From SM23-78 sp041479965 (GTDB lineage: Archaea; Nanobdellota; Nanobdellia; Woesearchaeales; SM23-78): a stretch of DNA of 11,094 nucleotides. Position 1 is the stretch's first letter. Each line of letters starts with the position of its first letter. Made by a program: the position numbers and the translations under genes. Positions 1-6,386 of the stretch are shown piece by piece. The notes under the pieces are model-generated. The model saw only the letters and a program-made list of their open reading frames with translations, was not told the DNA's origin and searched no databases. The stretch lies in the NCBI GenBank assembly GCA_041479965.1, contig JBGOZE010000045.1, positions 1-11,094 on the forward strand. Reading direction: 5' to 3'.

Positions 1-1
1 C

Positions 2-1462
2 CCTGAATCCAGCAAGTCAATCCTAGGGTTGACTGTGAAGAAGGATGCTGATTTCAGTGAGTGGTACACTCAGGTCATCCAGAAGGCAGAGATGATAGAG
101 TACAGCCCAGTCAGTGGCTGCATGGTGATCAGGCCCTATGCTTATTCCATGTGGGAAGCTGTGCAGTCTTTCCTTGACAAGGAATTCAAGAAGACAGGGG
201 TTCAGAACGCCTATTTCCCTCTCCTGATACCAGAGTCTTTGCTGAAAAAAGAGCAGGAGCATGTCAAAGGTTTCAATCCTGAAGTTGCCTGGGTGACTGA
301 GCACGGAAACACCAAGTTCGAGGAGCGCCTGGCCATCAGGCCTACTAGCGAGACTATAATGTATGATTCTTATACCAAATGGATCAGGTCTTACAGGGAC
401 CTGCCATTGAAGATCAACCAATGGTGCAGTGTTGTCAGATGGGAGTTCAAGCATCCAGTTCCTTTCCTTAGGACCAGGGAGTTCCTCTGGCAGGAAGGCC
501 ACACTGTATTTGCGAGCAAGGAAGAGTCTGAGAAGGAAGTCAGTGACATCCTCAACATCTATGCGAGAGCCTATGAAGAATTATTTGCCACCCCTGTGCT
601 CAGGGGCAAGAAGACTGATTATGAGAAATTCGCAGGAGCAGACTACACTGTTACAGTAGAGGCTATGATGCCTTCAGGCAAAGGAATCCAGGCTGCCAGC
701 GCCCATCTTCTTGGGCAGAACTTCTCCAAGCCTTTTGACATCACTTTCCTTGACAAGGAAGGCAAGAAGCAGTTTGCCTGGCAGAACTCCTGGGGATTCA
801 CCACCAGGTCCATAGGCATAATGGTCGCTACGCATGGGGATGACAAAGGATTGATTGTTCCTCCGAGAGTTGCGCCAATACAGATAGTGATTGTTCCGAT
901 TGTTTTCAGCAACAAGCCTACTCTTAATGAGAAAGTGATGGACCTTGCCAAGGAAGTTCAGGACGAGCTTGTCAAGAATCGCTTCAGGGTGATGCTTGAC
1001 TCATCTGAGGATGCTAGCCCTGGCTTCAAGTTCAATTATTGGGAATTGAAAGGAGTGCCTCTCAGGATAGAGATAGGACCTAAGGATGTTGAGAAGAACC
1101 ATGTAGTCTTTGTGCGTAGGGATGATGGAGTCAAGGAAGCTGTTCCTGTTTCAGAAATTGTTCTGAGAGCCATCAAGAAGCTTGCTGAGATTCAGGACAG
1201 CCTTTACACCAAGGCCAAGAAGTTCATGGACGAGCACATAATCAAGGCAGCAAGCATGGTTGAGCTCAAGAAAGCTGTTGACGCAGGTAACATTGCGTTT
1301 GTGCAATGGTGCGGAGACCATGCCTGCGAGATCAAAGTTAAAGAGGAGACTGGTGCCAAGAGCCTTAATATTCCTTTCCAGCAGCCTGATGTAAAAGGCA
1401 ATTGTTTCTGTGATTGCGGAAGGAAAGCAGACAGATGGATCTATTTTGCCAAGAGCTACTGA
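2..1462 (+). CDS. proS: Prolyl-tRNA synthetase, archaeal/eukaryotic type (5' end outside window)
   Basis: Charges tRNA-Pro with proline in the cytoplasm (class IIa aminoacyl-tRNA synthetase). The frame is open to the left edge, and the codons before the TTG at 29 read ESSKSILGLTVKKD. This matches the usual N-terminal LG(I/L)TVKK of archaeal ProRS, so the TTG is probably an internal leucine codon and the true start lies upstream. The class II motif 2 region is visible (RWEFKHPVPFLRTREF, about 437-490), then WQEGHT, the HGDDKGL region near 834-855, the anticodon-binding domain after about 870, and a C-terminal zinc-type domain with CGDHACE (about 1311) and CFCDCG (about 1405). The protein ends in aromatic KSY, as archaeal/eukaryotic ProRS do; bacterial-type ProRS lacks this tail and has a different insertion. 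The next gene starts nine bases after the stop, which suggests co-transcription. Confidence 0.95.
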   Translation, partial: PESSKSILGLTVKKDADFSEWYTQVIQKAEMIEYSPVSGCMVIRPYAYSMWEAVQSFLDKEFKKTGVQNAYFPLLIPESLLKKEQEHVKGFNPEVAWVTEHGNTKFEERLAIRPTSETIMYDSYTKWIRSYRDLPLKINQWCSVVRWEFKHPVPFLRTREFLWQEGHTVFASKEESEKEVSDILNIYARAYEELFATPVLRGKKTDYEKFAGADYTVTVEAMMPSGKGIQAASAHLLGQNFSKPFDITFLDKEGKKQFAWQNSWGFTTRSIGIMVATHGDDKGLIVPPRVAPIQIVIVPIVFSNKPTLNEKVMDLAKEVQDELVKNRFRVMLDSSEDASPGFKFNYWELKGVPLRIEIGPKDVEKNHVVFVRRDDGVKEAVPVSEIVLRAIKKLAEIQDSLYTKAKKFMDEHIIKAASMVELKKAVDAGNIAFVQWCGDHACEIKVKEETGAKSLNIPFQQPDVKGNCFCDCGRKADRWIYFAKSY

Positions 1463-1471
1463 GGTCTTGAG

Positions 1472-2284
1472 ATGGCTAATGGACAGATTGTGAGAAACCC
1501 TCCCGGAGATATTCTGAAGCATTTTGCCCAGAGGACAGACCTTAGGTCCATGGCTTATGTTGGCCCGGATGAGCTGGACAAGTTCATCTGGATTTTTGAC
1601 ACCAATGTCTTTGTGGACCCTAATTATTTTCCCAAGTGCCAGCACATAGTTCAGAATGGTAATTTCAGGGTTTCACAGGATGTTATTGACGAGCTCACAC
1701 GGGGAGCGCCTGTCTCTAGCAATAGCGAATGGGGAAGAGCCTGTCAGCTAGCACATATTATTCTTCAGCAGCATCATGACAAGATCTTTTCAAAGCCTGA
1801 TGCTCAGATAGTCAAGGAACTCCTAAAGCTTTCCACGCTGATGACCAAGCCATACATCCAAAAGGTGACTCTTGATAACATTGACCAGATTTACAGTGCC
1901 TTCAGGAACAGCAAGGACAAGAACCAAACCTTGGATAATTTCATCCACGCAATAAATAATTCTCTCAACGACACTTTGAGAAGGAATTTTGAATCAAGGG
2001 CAAAAGGCATTGTTCAGGATGACAAAGTCAGTCATATTATCGGATTCTTTTTGCACAACATGAAGGTGACTTTGAGGGATATCTTCCATAACATCATGAA
2101 ATACTCATCCTTGGACCTTGACAACTGCAGGCAGATGATCCAGAAGCATTTTTTTAGGCCAATTGATTCTGATGTCAGGATAGCGGCTGATTATATCGAG
2201 CATCATAAGCCTCGCCATCATCTTGGCTCAAATGACAAGGATGTGGTTGAGCTCATAATCCTTCATGAGTATCGTGGGGCCTGA
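1472..2284 (+). CDS. PIN-like domain protein, putative ribonuclease
   Basis: A 270-residue protein with an acidic layout resembling PIN nucleases: D43 in WIFDTNVFVD at the end of a hydrophobic strand, E74 in DVIDEL, D232/D234 in DSDVRIAADYI, and D255/D257 in SNDKDVVELI near the C-terminus. PIN domains use such carboxylates to bind Mg/Mn and cut RNA. This protein is larger than a typical VapC toxin (about 130 residues), with a helical insertion of roughly 130 residues between the first and last acidic clusters, and no antitoxin gene adjoins it. A housekeeping or RNA-processing role is therefore at least as likely as a toxin. A GAGGT ribosome-binding site (1461-1465) overlaps the proS stop and sets the ATG start at 1472. 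The 3' end overlaps the converging minus-strand gene by 32 bases. The domain call is from motifs only; the substrate is unknown. Confidence 0.72.
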   Translation: MANGQIVRNPPGDILKHFAQRTDLRSMAYVGPDELDKFIWIFDTNVFVDPNYFPKCQHIVQNGNFRVSQDVIDELTRGAPVSSNSEWGRACQLAHIILQQHHDKIFSKPDAQIVKELLKLSTLMTKPYIQKVTLDNIDQIYSAFRNSKDKNQTLDNFIHAINNSLNDTLRRNFESRAKGIVQDDKVSHIIGFFLHNMKVTLRDIFHNIMKYSSLDLDNCRQMIQKHFFRPIDSDVRIAADYIEHHKPRHHLGSNDKDVVELIILHEYRGA

Positions 2285-2789
2285 GCTCTTCTTCTTTGAT
2301 AACTCCTTGTTTTTTTAAGAAATCCTCACTGATGGTTGGTATGTAATTTAGAGGTTGCAATCCTCCCATCCTCCCTAGGTTTTCATTATTCCTGGTGTAG
2401 CCTCCATCATTGTCTATAAGGAAGAAGCTTTTTGCCTGGATTGATTCCAATATGCTTTTGATTTCAGGGTCAGATATCACTTTTTCTTCTAGGCTAGAAT
2501 ATTTGATATACGGAGAAAGCTTTGTGTCAGTTGATAGATAGTTTTTGAGAACTTGCAGATCCTCAGGTGCCAGTGTCGTGTCCAGGCTTGATGAATCACT
2601 CACCTTGACGTATCCTATGCCTAGCGACCTGAAGCCGAATCTCTCGTAGGTAGGATTAGTCTTGACCAGGATATAGCCTCTGCTGCTCGGCTCTTTTTTC
2701 AGCTCTTCAAGGACTGTGTCCAATAGCACTACTTCTTCTGTGCCAGAGACGGCTGCCTCTAGATTAACGTCATATTCTTCATTGCTCAT
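2253..2789 (-). CDS. Conserved-looking hypothetical protein, 178 aa
   Basis: I do not recognise this family. The predicted product is acidic and soluble, with no signal peptide or membrane segment. Its middle part has an alternating hydrophobic pattern (VVLLDTVLEEL, then GYILVKTNPTYERFGFRSLGIGYVKVS) that suggests an alpha/beta domain. A later piece reads FFLIDNDGGYTRNNENLGRMGG, rich in Gly and Asn. It is supported as a gene by a TATA box about 25-30 bases upstream of the ATG, giving a leaderless or near-leaderless mRNA, and by an uninterrupted frame with ordinary codon use. Its last 32 bases overlap the 3' end of the PIN-like gene on the other strand. It lies 48 bases downstream of the phosphofructokinase gene on the same strand but appears to have its own promoter. 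Confidence 0.7.
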   Translation of the reverse strand: MSNEEYDVNLEAAVSGTEEVVLLDTVLEELKKEPSSRGYILVKTNPTYERFGFRSLGIGYVKVSDSSSLDTTLAPEDLQVLKNYLSTDTKLSPYIKYSSLEEKVISDPEIKSILESIQAKSFFLIDNDGGYTRNNENLGRMGGLQPLNYIPTISEDFLKKQGVIKEEELRPHDTHEGL

Positions 2790-2810
2790 GGGCTGGAGAA
2801 AGAATTAGCT

Positions 2811-2820
2811 CTTTATAAAT
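2811..2820 (-). promoter_or_regulatory. TATA box for the 178-aa gene
   Basis: The minus strand reads ATTTATAAAG here, 22-31 bases upstream of the ATG at 2789. This is the normal archaeal TATA-to-start distance, so the transcript should start at or next to the start codon. Confidence 0.6.
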
Positions 2821-2837
2821 TTTATTATTTGTTACCA

Positions 2838-4034
2838 TCAATAAGTAGTTTCAAATAAAGTTGAGTGCTTATCGACTTCCCTTTCAGGATAATATATGTC
2901 TGTGATTATAGGTTGGTAATTGTCCTTATCAAAGCAGACCTGAGCGTCAAGAATCCTTATCTTATCAACAACATCAATAAGAGGAACATCAGTCGTCCTG
3001 TCGATGGCAAGCGAGACAAGTCTGCCGAACGAGCCCTTATTGATAAGCTCAATTGCCTTTGTACCTGTCTGCTTTCCTCTTGTCTTGTCCTGGGCGCTAG
3101 GCCTTCCTGAGCGGACCAGGTACTTAAATGCGATGTCCCTGGCATTATCATCACCTGTCCGTTTAATATACTCCTGCGTAATAAGAGTAGCCACACTCCC
3201 CAGCTTAGGGTTGCCGTGCGCATCAAGTTCCTTGCTCTGGACAATCTCTCCAATACCTTTGATGTTCGTTCCCTCTGCGACTGCCACTAGAGTATACCTC
3301 CGACCATCAAGGTGATAGCCAGGATAGCGCTCCTTGAACTTGCGCTCCTCAATCCGGGAAAAAAGCTTGTCTAAGTCAGTCTCAACTTCAGGTATAGTCA
3401 TGAAATGGACATTGGAAGCGATGCCTGAGTGGTATGTAAGATGACCTGCCCTGCGCCCCATTATCTCCACAAAATAAACCATGCCGTGAGAGCCTGCTGA
3501 TGAGCGTACCTTATCAAGGTCAGAAGATGCTGAATCCAATGCACTGCTAAACCCTAAGGTGAACTGGGTGCCGCAAAGGTCCTTGTCAATAGTCTTTGGT
3601 ATTCCAACAACCCTTAAGCCCTTGGCTGCCAGTTTTCCTGCAGCGCCAAGCGTGTCTTCTCCCCCAATAGCGATGACAGCATAATACCTGTCATTCAAGG
3701 TCTTCAATACAAGGTCAGAAATGTCCTCTTTGACAACAGACTTGTCAACGCTGGTGTACTTGAAAGGATTAGCCCTGCTGGTCATGAGCTTAGTGCCGCC
3801 TTCTCTCCCAATCCTTCTCACAGTTAAGACATCCTGAGAGGCTGTAAAAATAGAGGTTGTTTCAGGGTCATCATGCAATGAAATCTCACAAGCTCCGAGC
3901 CACCCCTCTGTGATTCCGTCAACATCATAATCATTGCCAGCTTCCTTGGCAGACTTGACAACCTGCTTGATAGCATTGTTCAACCCGGGGCAATCACCGC
4001 CTCCTGTAAAAACCGCAATTTTTCTTTTTGCCAT
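2838..4034 (-). CDS. pfkA/pfp: 6-phosphofructokinase, probably pyrophosphate-dependent
   Basis: Phosphorylates fructose 6-phosphate to fructose 1,6-bisphosphate; if PPi-dependent, the step is reversible and serves glycolysis and gluconeogenesis. Length is 398 residues. The PFKA fold is shown by FTGGGDCPGLNN at residues 9-20 (phosphate-donor loop), IGGEDT at 123-128, PKTIDKDL at 146-153 with catalytic D150, and IMGRRAGHLT at 191-200. Known ATP-dependent enzymes have Gly at the fourth position of GGDG and at the second of PGTID. Here these positions are Asp (GGED) and Lys (PKTID), as in pyrophosphate enzymes such as the actinomycete PPi-PFK group. TIDKD in place of the common TIDND is a small departure. 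The ATG at 4034 is preceded by a GAGGGTGAT ribosome-binding site on the minus strand (about 4042-4050). Donor choice is inferred from residues, not measured. Confidence 0.92.
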   Translation of the reverse strand: MAKRKIAVFTGGGDCPGLNNAIKQVVKSAKEAGNDYDVDGITEGWLGACEISLHDDPETTSIFTASQDVLTVRRIGREGGTKLMTSRANPFKYTSVDKSVVKEDISDLVLKTLNDRYYAVIAIGGEDTLGAAGKLAAKGLRVVGIPKTIDKDLCGTQFTLGFSSALDSASSDLDKVRSSAGSHGMVYFVEIMGRRAGHLTYHSGIASNVHFMTIPEVETDLDKLFSRIEERKFKERYPGYHLDGRRYTLVAVAEGTNIKGIGEIVQSKELDAHGNPKLGSVATLITQEYIKRTGDDNARDIAFKYLVRSGRPSAQDKTRGKQTGTKAIELINKGSFGRLVSLAIDRTTDVPLIDVVDKIRILDAQVCFDKDNYQPIITDIYYPEREVDKHSTLFETTY

Positions 4035-4234
4035 TTTCCATCACCCTCATATTCTTCTGACTAGTAGCTCACCTCTCTTTTCAGAACTAAAAAATCTTAA
4101 AATAATAAGTATTGTGGCGAGTACAATCATCTAGTTTTTAAGGTTTTTGATTATTCATCATCGGGCCGATGGTTTTCTTCTTCTCAGTTATTGCTTAGAA
4201 TTTAATTGCTAGCACTGGACATGTGGACGTCAAG

Positions 4235-4271
4235 CTTATAAACATCGTAGATTATTGTTCTTGCAATAATG
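4235..4271 (+). promoter_or_regulatory. Promoter with inverted repeat over the start codon of the homing endonuclease
   Basis: A TATA-like element (CTTATAAAC, about 4235-4244) lies about 25 bases upstream of the ATG at 4269, so the mRNA is probably leaderless. A perfect 7-bp inverted repeat, ATTATTG (4251-4257) and CAATAAT (4264-4270) with a 6-base spacer, covers the predicted transcription start and the first bases of the ATG. It could be an operator or an mRNA hairpin. Confidence 0.5.
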
Positions 4272-4928
4272 AACTCTGAATTTGCTACACTGTACGGTAT
4301 TTTGCTTGGAGATGGTTGTCTTAGTACAAACGGGAAAGGATATTTCATATCCATTTGTGGTCATGCAGAGGACGATTACTCCTTCTTTCAAGCCATAAGA
4401 CCATTAATTAGCTTGATTCGAATGAAAAATACGCCATTTAGAATAAGAAAAGAACAAGGTAAAGTTGAATACAATTTTTCAGATAAAAAGCTATTCTATC
4501 ACCTAATTTCTGTCGGGTTTCCTGTTGGGAAAAAAGGAGTTGACCTTGAGATTAATCCTGTTTTTGAAGATTATAAAAAGGAGGTTATATCTGGAATTTT
4601 TGCGACTGATGGCTGCCTGGTAATAACAAAAAATAATGGAATCATCTACCCGAGAATTGAAATATCAAGCATCTCACAAACCTTATTAAAACAAATACGG
4701 TCTTACCTGAATTCCATTTCAATAAAATCAGGCATTTATATTTCAAAGAAAGCTTCCGGTCACTGGAATAAGTTATATCGACTACAGTCTAACGGAAATA
4801 AGAACCTGACTCTTTTTGAAAGCAGCATCGGATTCCTAAATCCAAAACACAAGAAAAAATATGGGGATTATACCCAAAAATATAATGCCGGCGAGGGGAT
4901 TCGAGCCCCCGACTTCCACGTTTCCTAG
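4269..4928 (+). CDS. LAGLIDADG homing endonuclease, two-motif (monomeric) type
   Basis: A site-specific DNA endonuclease of 219 residues. It has the two LAGLIDADG helices of the monomeric class: LYGILLGDG at residues 8-16 and ISGIFATDG at 107-115, each ending in the catalytic acidic residue (D15, D114). The spacing of about 100 residues and the overall size fit archaeal intron-type enzymes. Codon use is AT-rich (many AAA, ATA, ATT), unlike the neighbouring proS and slipin genes, which prefer AAG and GAG; this agrees with horizontal acquisition. The gene is free-standing and converges on the tRNA gene. Residues 207-219 are read from the antisense of the tRNA 3' exon, and the TAG stop (4926-4928) sits inside tRNA intron 2. 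It probably cuts at or near an intronless copy of this tRNA locus, but the target is inferred from position only. Confidence 0.88.
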   Translation: MNSEFATLYGILLGDGCLSTNGKGYFISICGHAEDDYSFFQAIRPLISLIRMKNTPFRIRKEQGKVEYNFSDKKLFYHLISVGFPVGKKGVDLEINPVFEDYKKEVISGIFATDGCLVITKNNGIIYPRIEISSISQTLLKQIRSYLNSISIKSGIYISKKASGHWNKLYRLQSNGNKNLTLFESSIGFLNPKHKKKYGDYTQKYNAGEGIRAPDFHVS

Positions 4929-4973
4929 GTCAGAGTCGAGTTAGTCATTGCTTTGCAGCTCCTCGCTCAACCG
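4922..4973 (-). other. tRNA intron 2 (canonical position 37/38, 52 nt)
   Basis: Removing it joins A37 to A38 of the anticodon loop. The intron folds on itself: GGTT, GAG and CGAG on the 5' side pair with CTCG, CTC and GACC on the 3' side with two single-base bulges. It leaves three-base bulges at both exon junctions, with the cut after the second base of each, as archaeal splicing endonuclease requires. The stop codon of the convergent endonuclease gene lies in it on the other strand. Confidence 0.75.
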
Positions 4974-4980
4974 TATGAGC

Positions 4981-5001
4981 TTCGCCCCAGATAAAATCTG
5001 A
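4981..5001 (-). other. tRNA intron 1 (non-canonical position 30/31, 21 nt)
   Basis: A very short intron inside the anticodon stem. It forms a CAGAT/ATCTG hairpin with a TTT loop. The flanking CGCC and GGCG pair perfectly as the 4-bp centre of a bulge-helix-bulge, with bulges AC|T and AA|G, and GAG/CTC pairs outside it. One extra G opposite the 5' bulge (or a T-G pair there) makes the site slightly relaxed. Without this intron the anticodon stem gains the G31-C39 pair. Confidence 0.7.
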
Positions 5002-5060
5002 GTGGCGCTCTAACCAGGCTGAACTACGCCGGCAAGTGTTCGTTCTATTAGAAAAAGGGT

Positions 5061-5070
5061 CTTTATAAAA
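5061..5070 (-). promoter_or_regulatory. TATA box of the tRNA gene
   Basis: The minus strand reads TTTTATAAAG here, about 28-37 bases upstream of the first tRNA base at 5033. This is the expected archaeal promoter position for a tRNA transcribed from just before its 5' end. Confidence 0.65.
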
Positions 5071-5110
5071 AGCTTACTATTTTTATGGCTTGCAGCGCCT
5101 GTTCCGATAA

Positions 5111-5160
5111 GTTTAAATATTGCCCGGGAATCCTCTTGATAAGCATAATTCAGGGGTGAG
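5111..5160 (+). promoter_or_regulatory. TATA box and ribosome-binding site of the slipin gene
   Basis: A TATA-like GTTTAAATAT at 5111-5120 predicts a start near 5145. A strong GGGGTGAG ribosome-binding site at 5153-5160 stands five bases before the ATG at 5166 and decides the start. Confidence 0.6.
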
Positions 5161-5165
5161 TTTTT

Positions 5166-5924
5166 ATGGCGTTATGGTGGATTCTGGCAGCAGTAGTATT
5201 CTTGATTATCATCAGCATTAAGATTCTCATGCAATATGAGGAAGGCGTGGTCTTCACTCTCGGAAGGTTCACAGGCGTGAGGAAAGCAGGCCTTAGGCTG
5301 GTGTTGCCTGTAATCCAGAAGATGGTTCGCGTGGACATGAGGATAAAGACCTTGGACATCGAGAAGCAGCAGGTCATGACCAAGGATAATGTTCCTGTGC
5401 ATGTTAATGGAGTGGTATTTTACAAGGTCCAGAAGGTGGAGGACGCAATCATCAAGGTACAGGATTATGAGTACGCAATGGCTCAGTACTCTCAGACTGC
5501 TCTCAGGGATGTCATTGGAAGCATGACTCTTGACACAGTCCTCACTGAGAGGCAGAAGATTGGGGATGAGATCAAAGTCATTGTTGACAAGGAGACTGAC
5601 CAGTGGGGCTTGGATGTCCAGGTAATCAAGCTGCAGGACATAGAGGTGCCTGACGACCTCAAGAGGATCATGAGCAGGCAGGCAGCTGCTGAGAGAGAGA
5701 AGAGAGCAGTCATCATCAAGAGCGAGGGTGACAGGGACGCTGCCAAGAACCTTGCCTCTGCTGCTCACACCATGTCCCAGTCAAAGGGAGCAATGCAGCT
5801 CAGAACCTTGCAGACACTTGACGGCCTAGGGCCTACTGCTAGCAACACTGTTGTGCTGGCTCTTCCTGTCGAGGTCATGGAGTTCTTCCAGAGGGTAGCC
5901 AAAGGCGACAGGAAAAAGACTTAA
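5166..5924 (+). CDS. SPFH/band 7 membrane protein, slipin (stomatin-like)
   Basis: A 252-residue membrane-anchored scaffold protein. Residues 4-22 form one hydrophobic N-terminal helix, followed directly by the band 7 domain: YEEGVVFTLGRFTG, then GLRLVLPVI, then VDMRIKTLDI, typical of stomatins and slipins (about residues 24-190). Residues after about 175 (SRQAAAEREKRAVIIKSEGDR) form the alanine- and charge-rich coiled coil that drives oligomerisation. Stomatin-like proteins form ring oligomers in membranes, and many prokaryotic slipins are encoded beside an NfeD protease partner. No nfeD is visible here, so the partner, if any, lies elsewhere. Length and domain order are normal for the family. 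It has its own promoter and is followed by a T-rich region shared with the convergent HIT gene. Confidence 0.93.
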   Translation: MALWWILAAVVFLIIISIKILMQYEEGVVFTLGRFTGVRKAGLRLVLPVIQKMVRVDMRIKTLDIEKQQVMTKDNVPVHVNGVVFYKVQKVEDAIIKVQDYEYAMAQYSQTALRDVIGSMTLDTVLTERQKIGDEIKVIVDKETDQWGLDVQVIKLQDIEVPDDLKRIMSRQAAAEREKRAVIIKSEGDRDAAKNLASAAHTMSQSKGAMQLRTLQTLDGLGPTASNTVVLALPVEVMEFFQRVAKGDRKKT

Positions 5925-5935
5925 GAATAAGAATT

Positions 5936-5960
5936 AACTATTTTTATTAATTTTTTAGTT
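5936..5960. terminator. T-rich convergent terminator region with AACTA/TAGTT repeat
   Basis: Between the converging slipin and HIT stops, an AACTA (5936-5940) and TAGTT (5956-5960) inverted repeat flanks runs of five and six T. T-tracts are the main intrinsic termination signal in archaea. Confidence 0.4.
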
Positions 5961-6386
5961 TTATAGAGAATCAACTATTTTTTTCTGATACTCTTGCATC
6001 TCGCCTTCTGCGAACTCCTTGTGAGGCCAGCTATGCAGCCCGTCATCATTAAATCTCGGAATCACGTGGAGGTGGGCGTGCATCACTACCTGCCCTGCTG
6101 CTGCTCCGTTATTCATTCCCAGGTTGAATCCGTCTGCTCCTGTTCCTTTGACAATTGCTGCTGCCACTTTCTTGGTGAACTCTACCAGGTCTGTCTCTTC
6201 AGATTTAGGGAAGTCAAGCAGGTTCTTGCAGTGGTGCTTGGGGATTACTAGAGTGTGCCCTTTGTTTATTGGGTGGATGTCCAGAAAAGCTAAGAAGTCC
6301 TTGTTCTCGTGGATCTTGCTGCAAGGAATCTCTCCTCTCACAATCTTGCAGAAAATACAGTCTTTAGTGGTGATTTCCTTATTCAT
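5961..6386 (-). CDS. HIT family nucleotide hydrolase/transferase
   Basis: A 141-residue histidine-triad protein. The triad HAHLHVIPR is at residues 103-111 (H103, H105, H107; the middle position of the HxHxHxx motif forms the nucleotidyl intermediate). An N-terminal CIFCK at 10-14 supplies the zinc-binding cysteines typical of Hint/Fhit-like proteins, and LDIHPINKGHTLVIPK is the conserved family stretch before it. Such proteins hydrolyse AMP-lysine or other nucleoside phosphoramidates, or dinucleoside polyphosphates; the substrate here is not decidable. I chose the ATG at 6386 over one at 6401 because it overlaps the stop of the upstream HAD gene (ATGAATAA), which points to translational coupling in a two-gene operon, and because the shorter protein begins where family members do. 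Confidence 0.93.
   Translation of the reverse strand: MNKEITTKDCIFCKIVRGEIPCSKIHENKDFLAFLDIHPINKGHTLVIPKHHCKNLLDFPKSEETDLVEFTKKVAAAIVKGTGADGFNLGMNNGAAAGQVVMHAHLHVIPRFNDDGLHSWPHKEFAEGEMQEYQKKIVDSL

Larger units (their letters stand above)
4886..5033 (-). tRNA. tRNA-Met (elongator, CAT) with two introns
   Basis: The acceptor arm is GCCGGCG (5033-5027) paired with CGCCGGC (4893-4887), discriminator A at 4886, and no encoded CCA. The D arm is GTTC/GAGC with an AGCCTGGTTA loop, and the T arm is GGGGG/CCCCT with loop CTCGAAT. An uninterrupted anticodon arm cannot be folded, because position 33 would be A. If 5001-4981 (21 nt) and 4973-4922 (52 nt) are removed, the anticodon stem becomes CCACG/CGTGG with loop CTCATAA, the standard elongator Met loop. 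Both junctions fit bulge-helix-bulge sites. Intron 2 (37/38) has bulges TA|C and AA|A around a 4-bp helix (one C-A mismatch) and a long intron stem starting GGTT/GACC. Intron 1 (30/31) has central helix CGCC/GGCG and intron stem CAGAT/ATCTG. The isoacceptor depends on this two-intron model; that a tRNA gene is present is near certain. Confidence 0.9.

Noticed and set aside
1472..2284. PIN-like protein as the toxin of a toxin-antitoxin pair
   Set aside because: Twice the usual VapC length, no small antitoxin gene beside it, and it sits in a probable operon with proS.
4922..5001. A single long tRNA intron
   Set aside because: Every single-intron reading I tried leaves a non-T at position 33 or a broken anticodon stem. 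Two introns restore both.
4987..5003. CTCAG-ATTTTAT-CTGGG on the minus strand as a tRNA-Lys(TTT) anticodon arm
   Set aside because: It leaves three unexplained bases after the D arm and no place for the 3' anticodon strand next to the variable loop. The same bases are explained better as intron 1.
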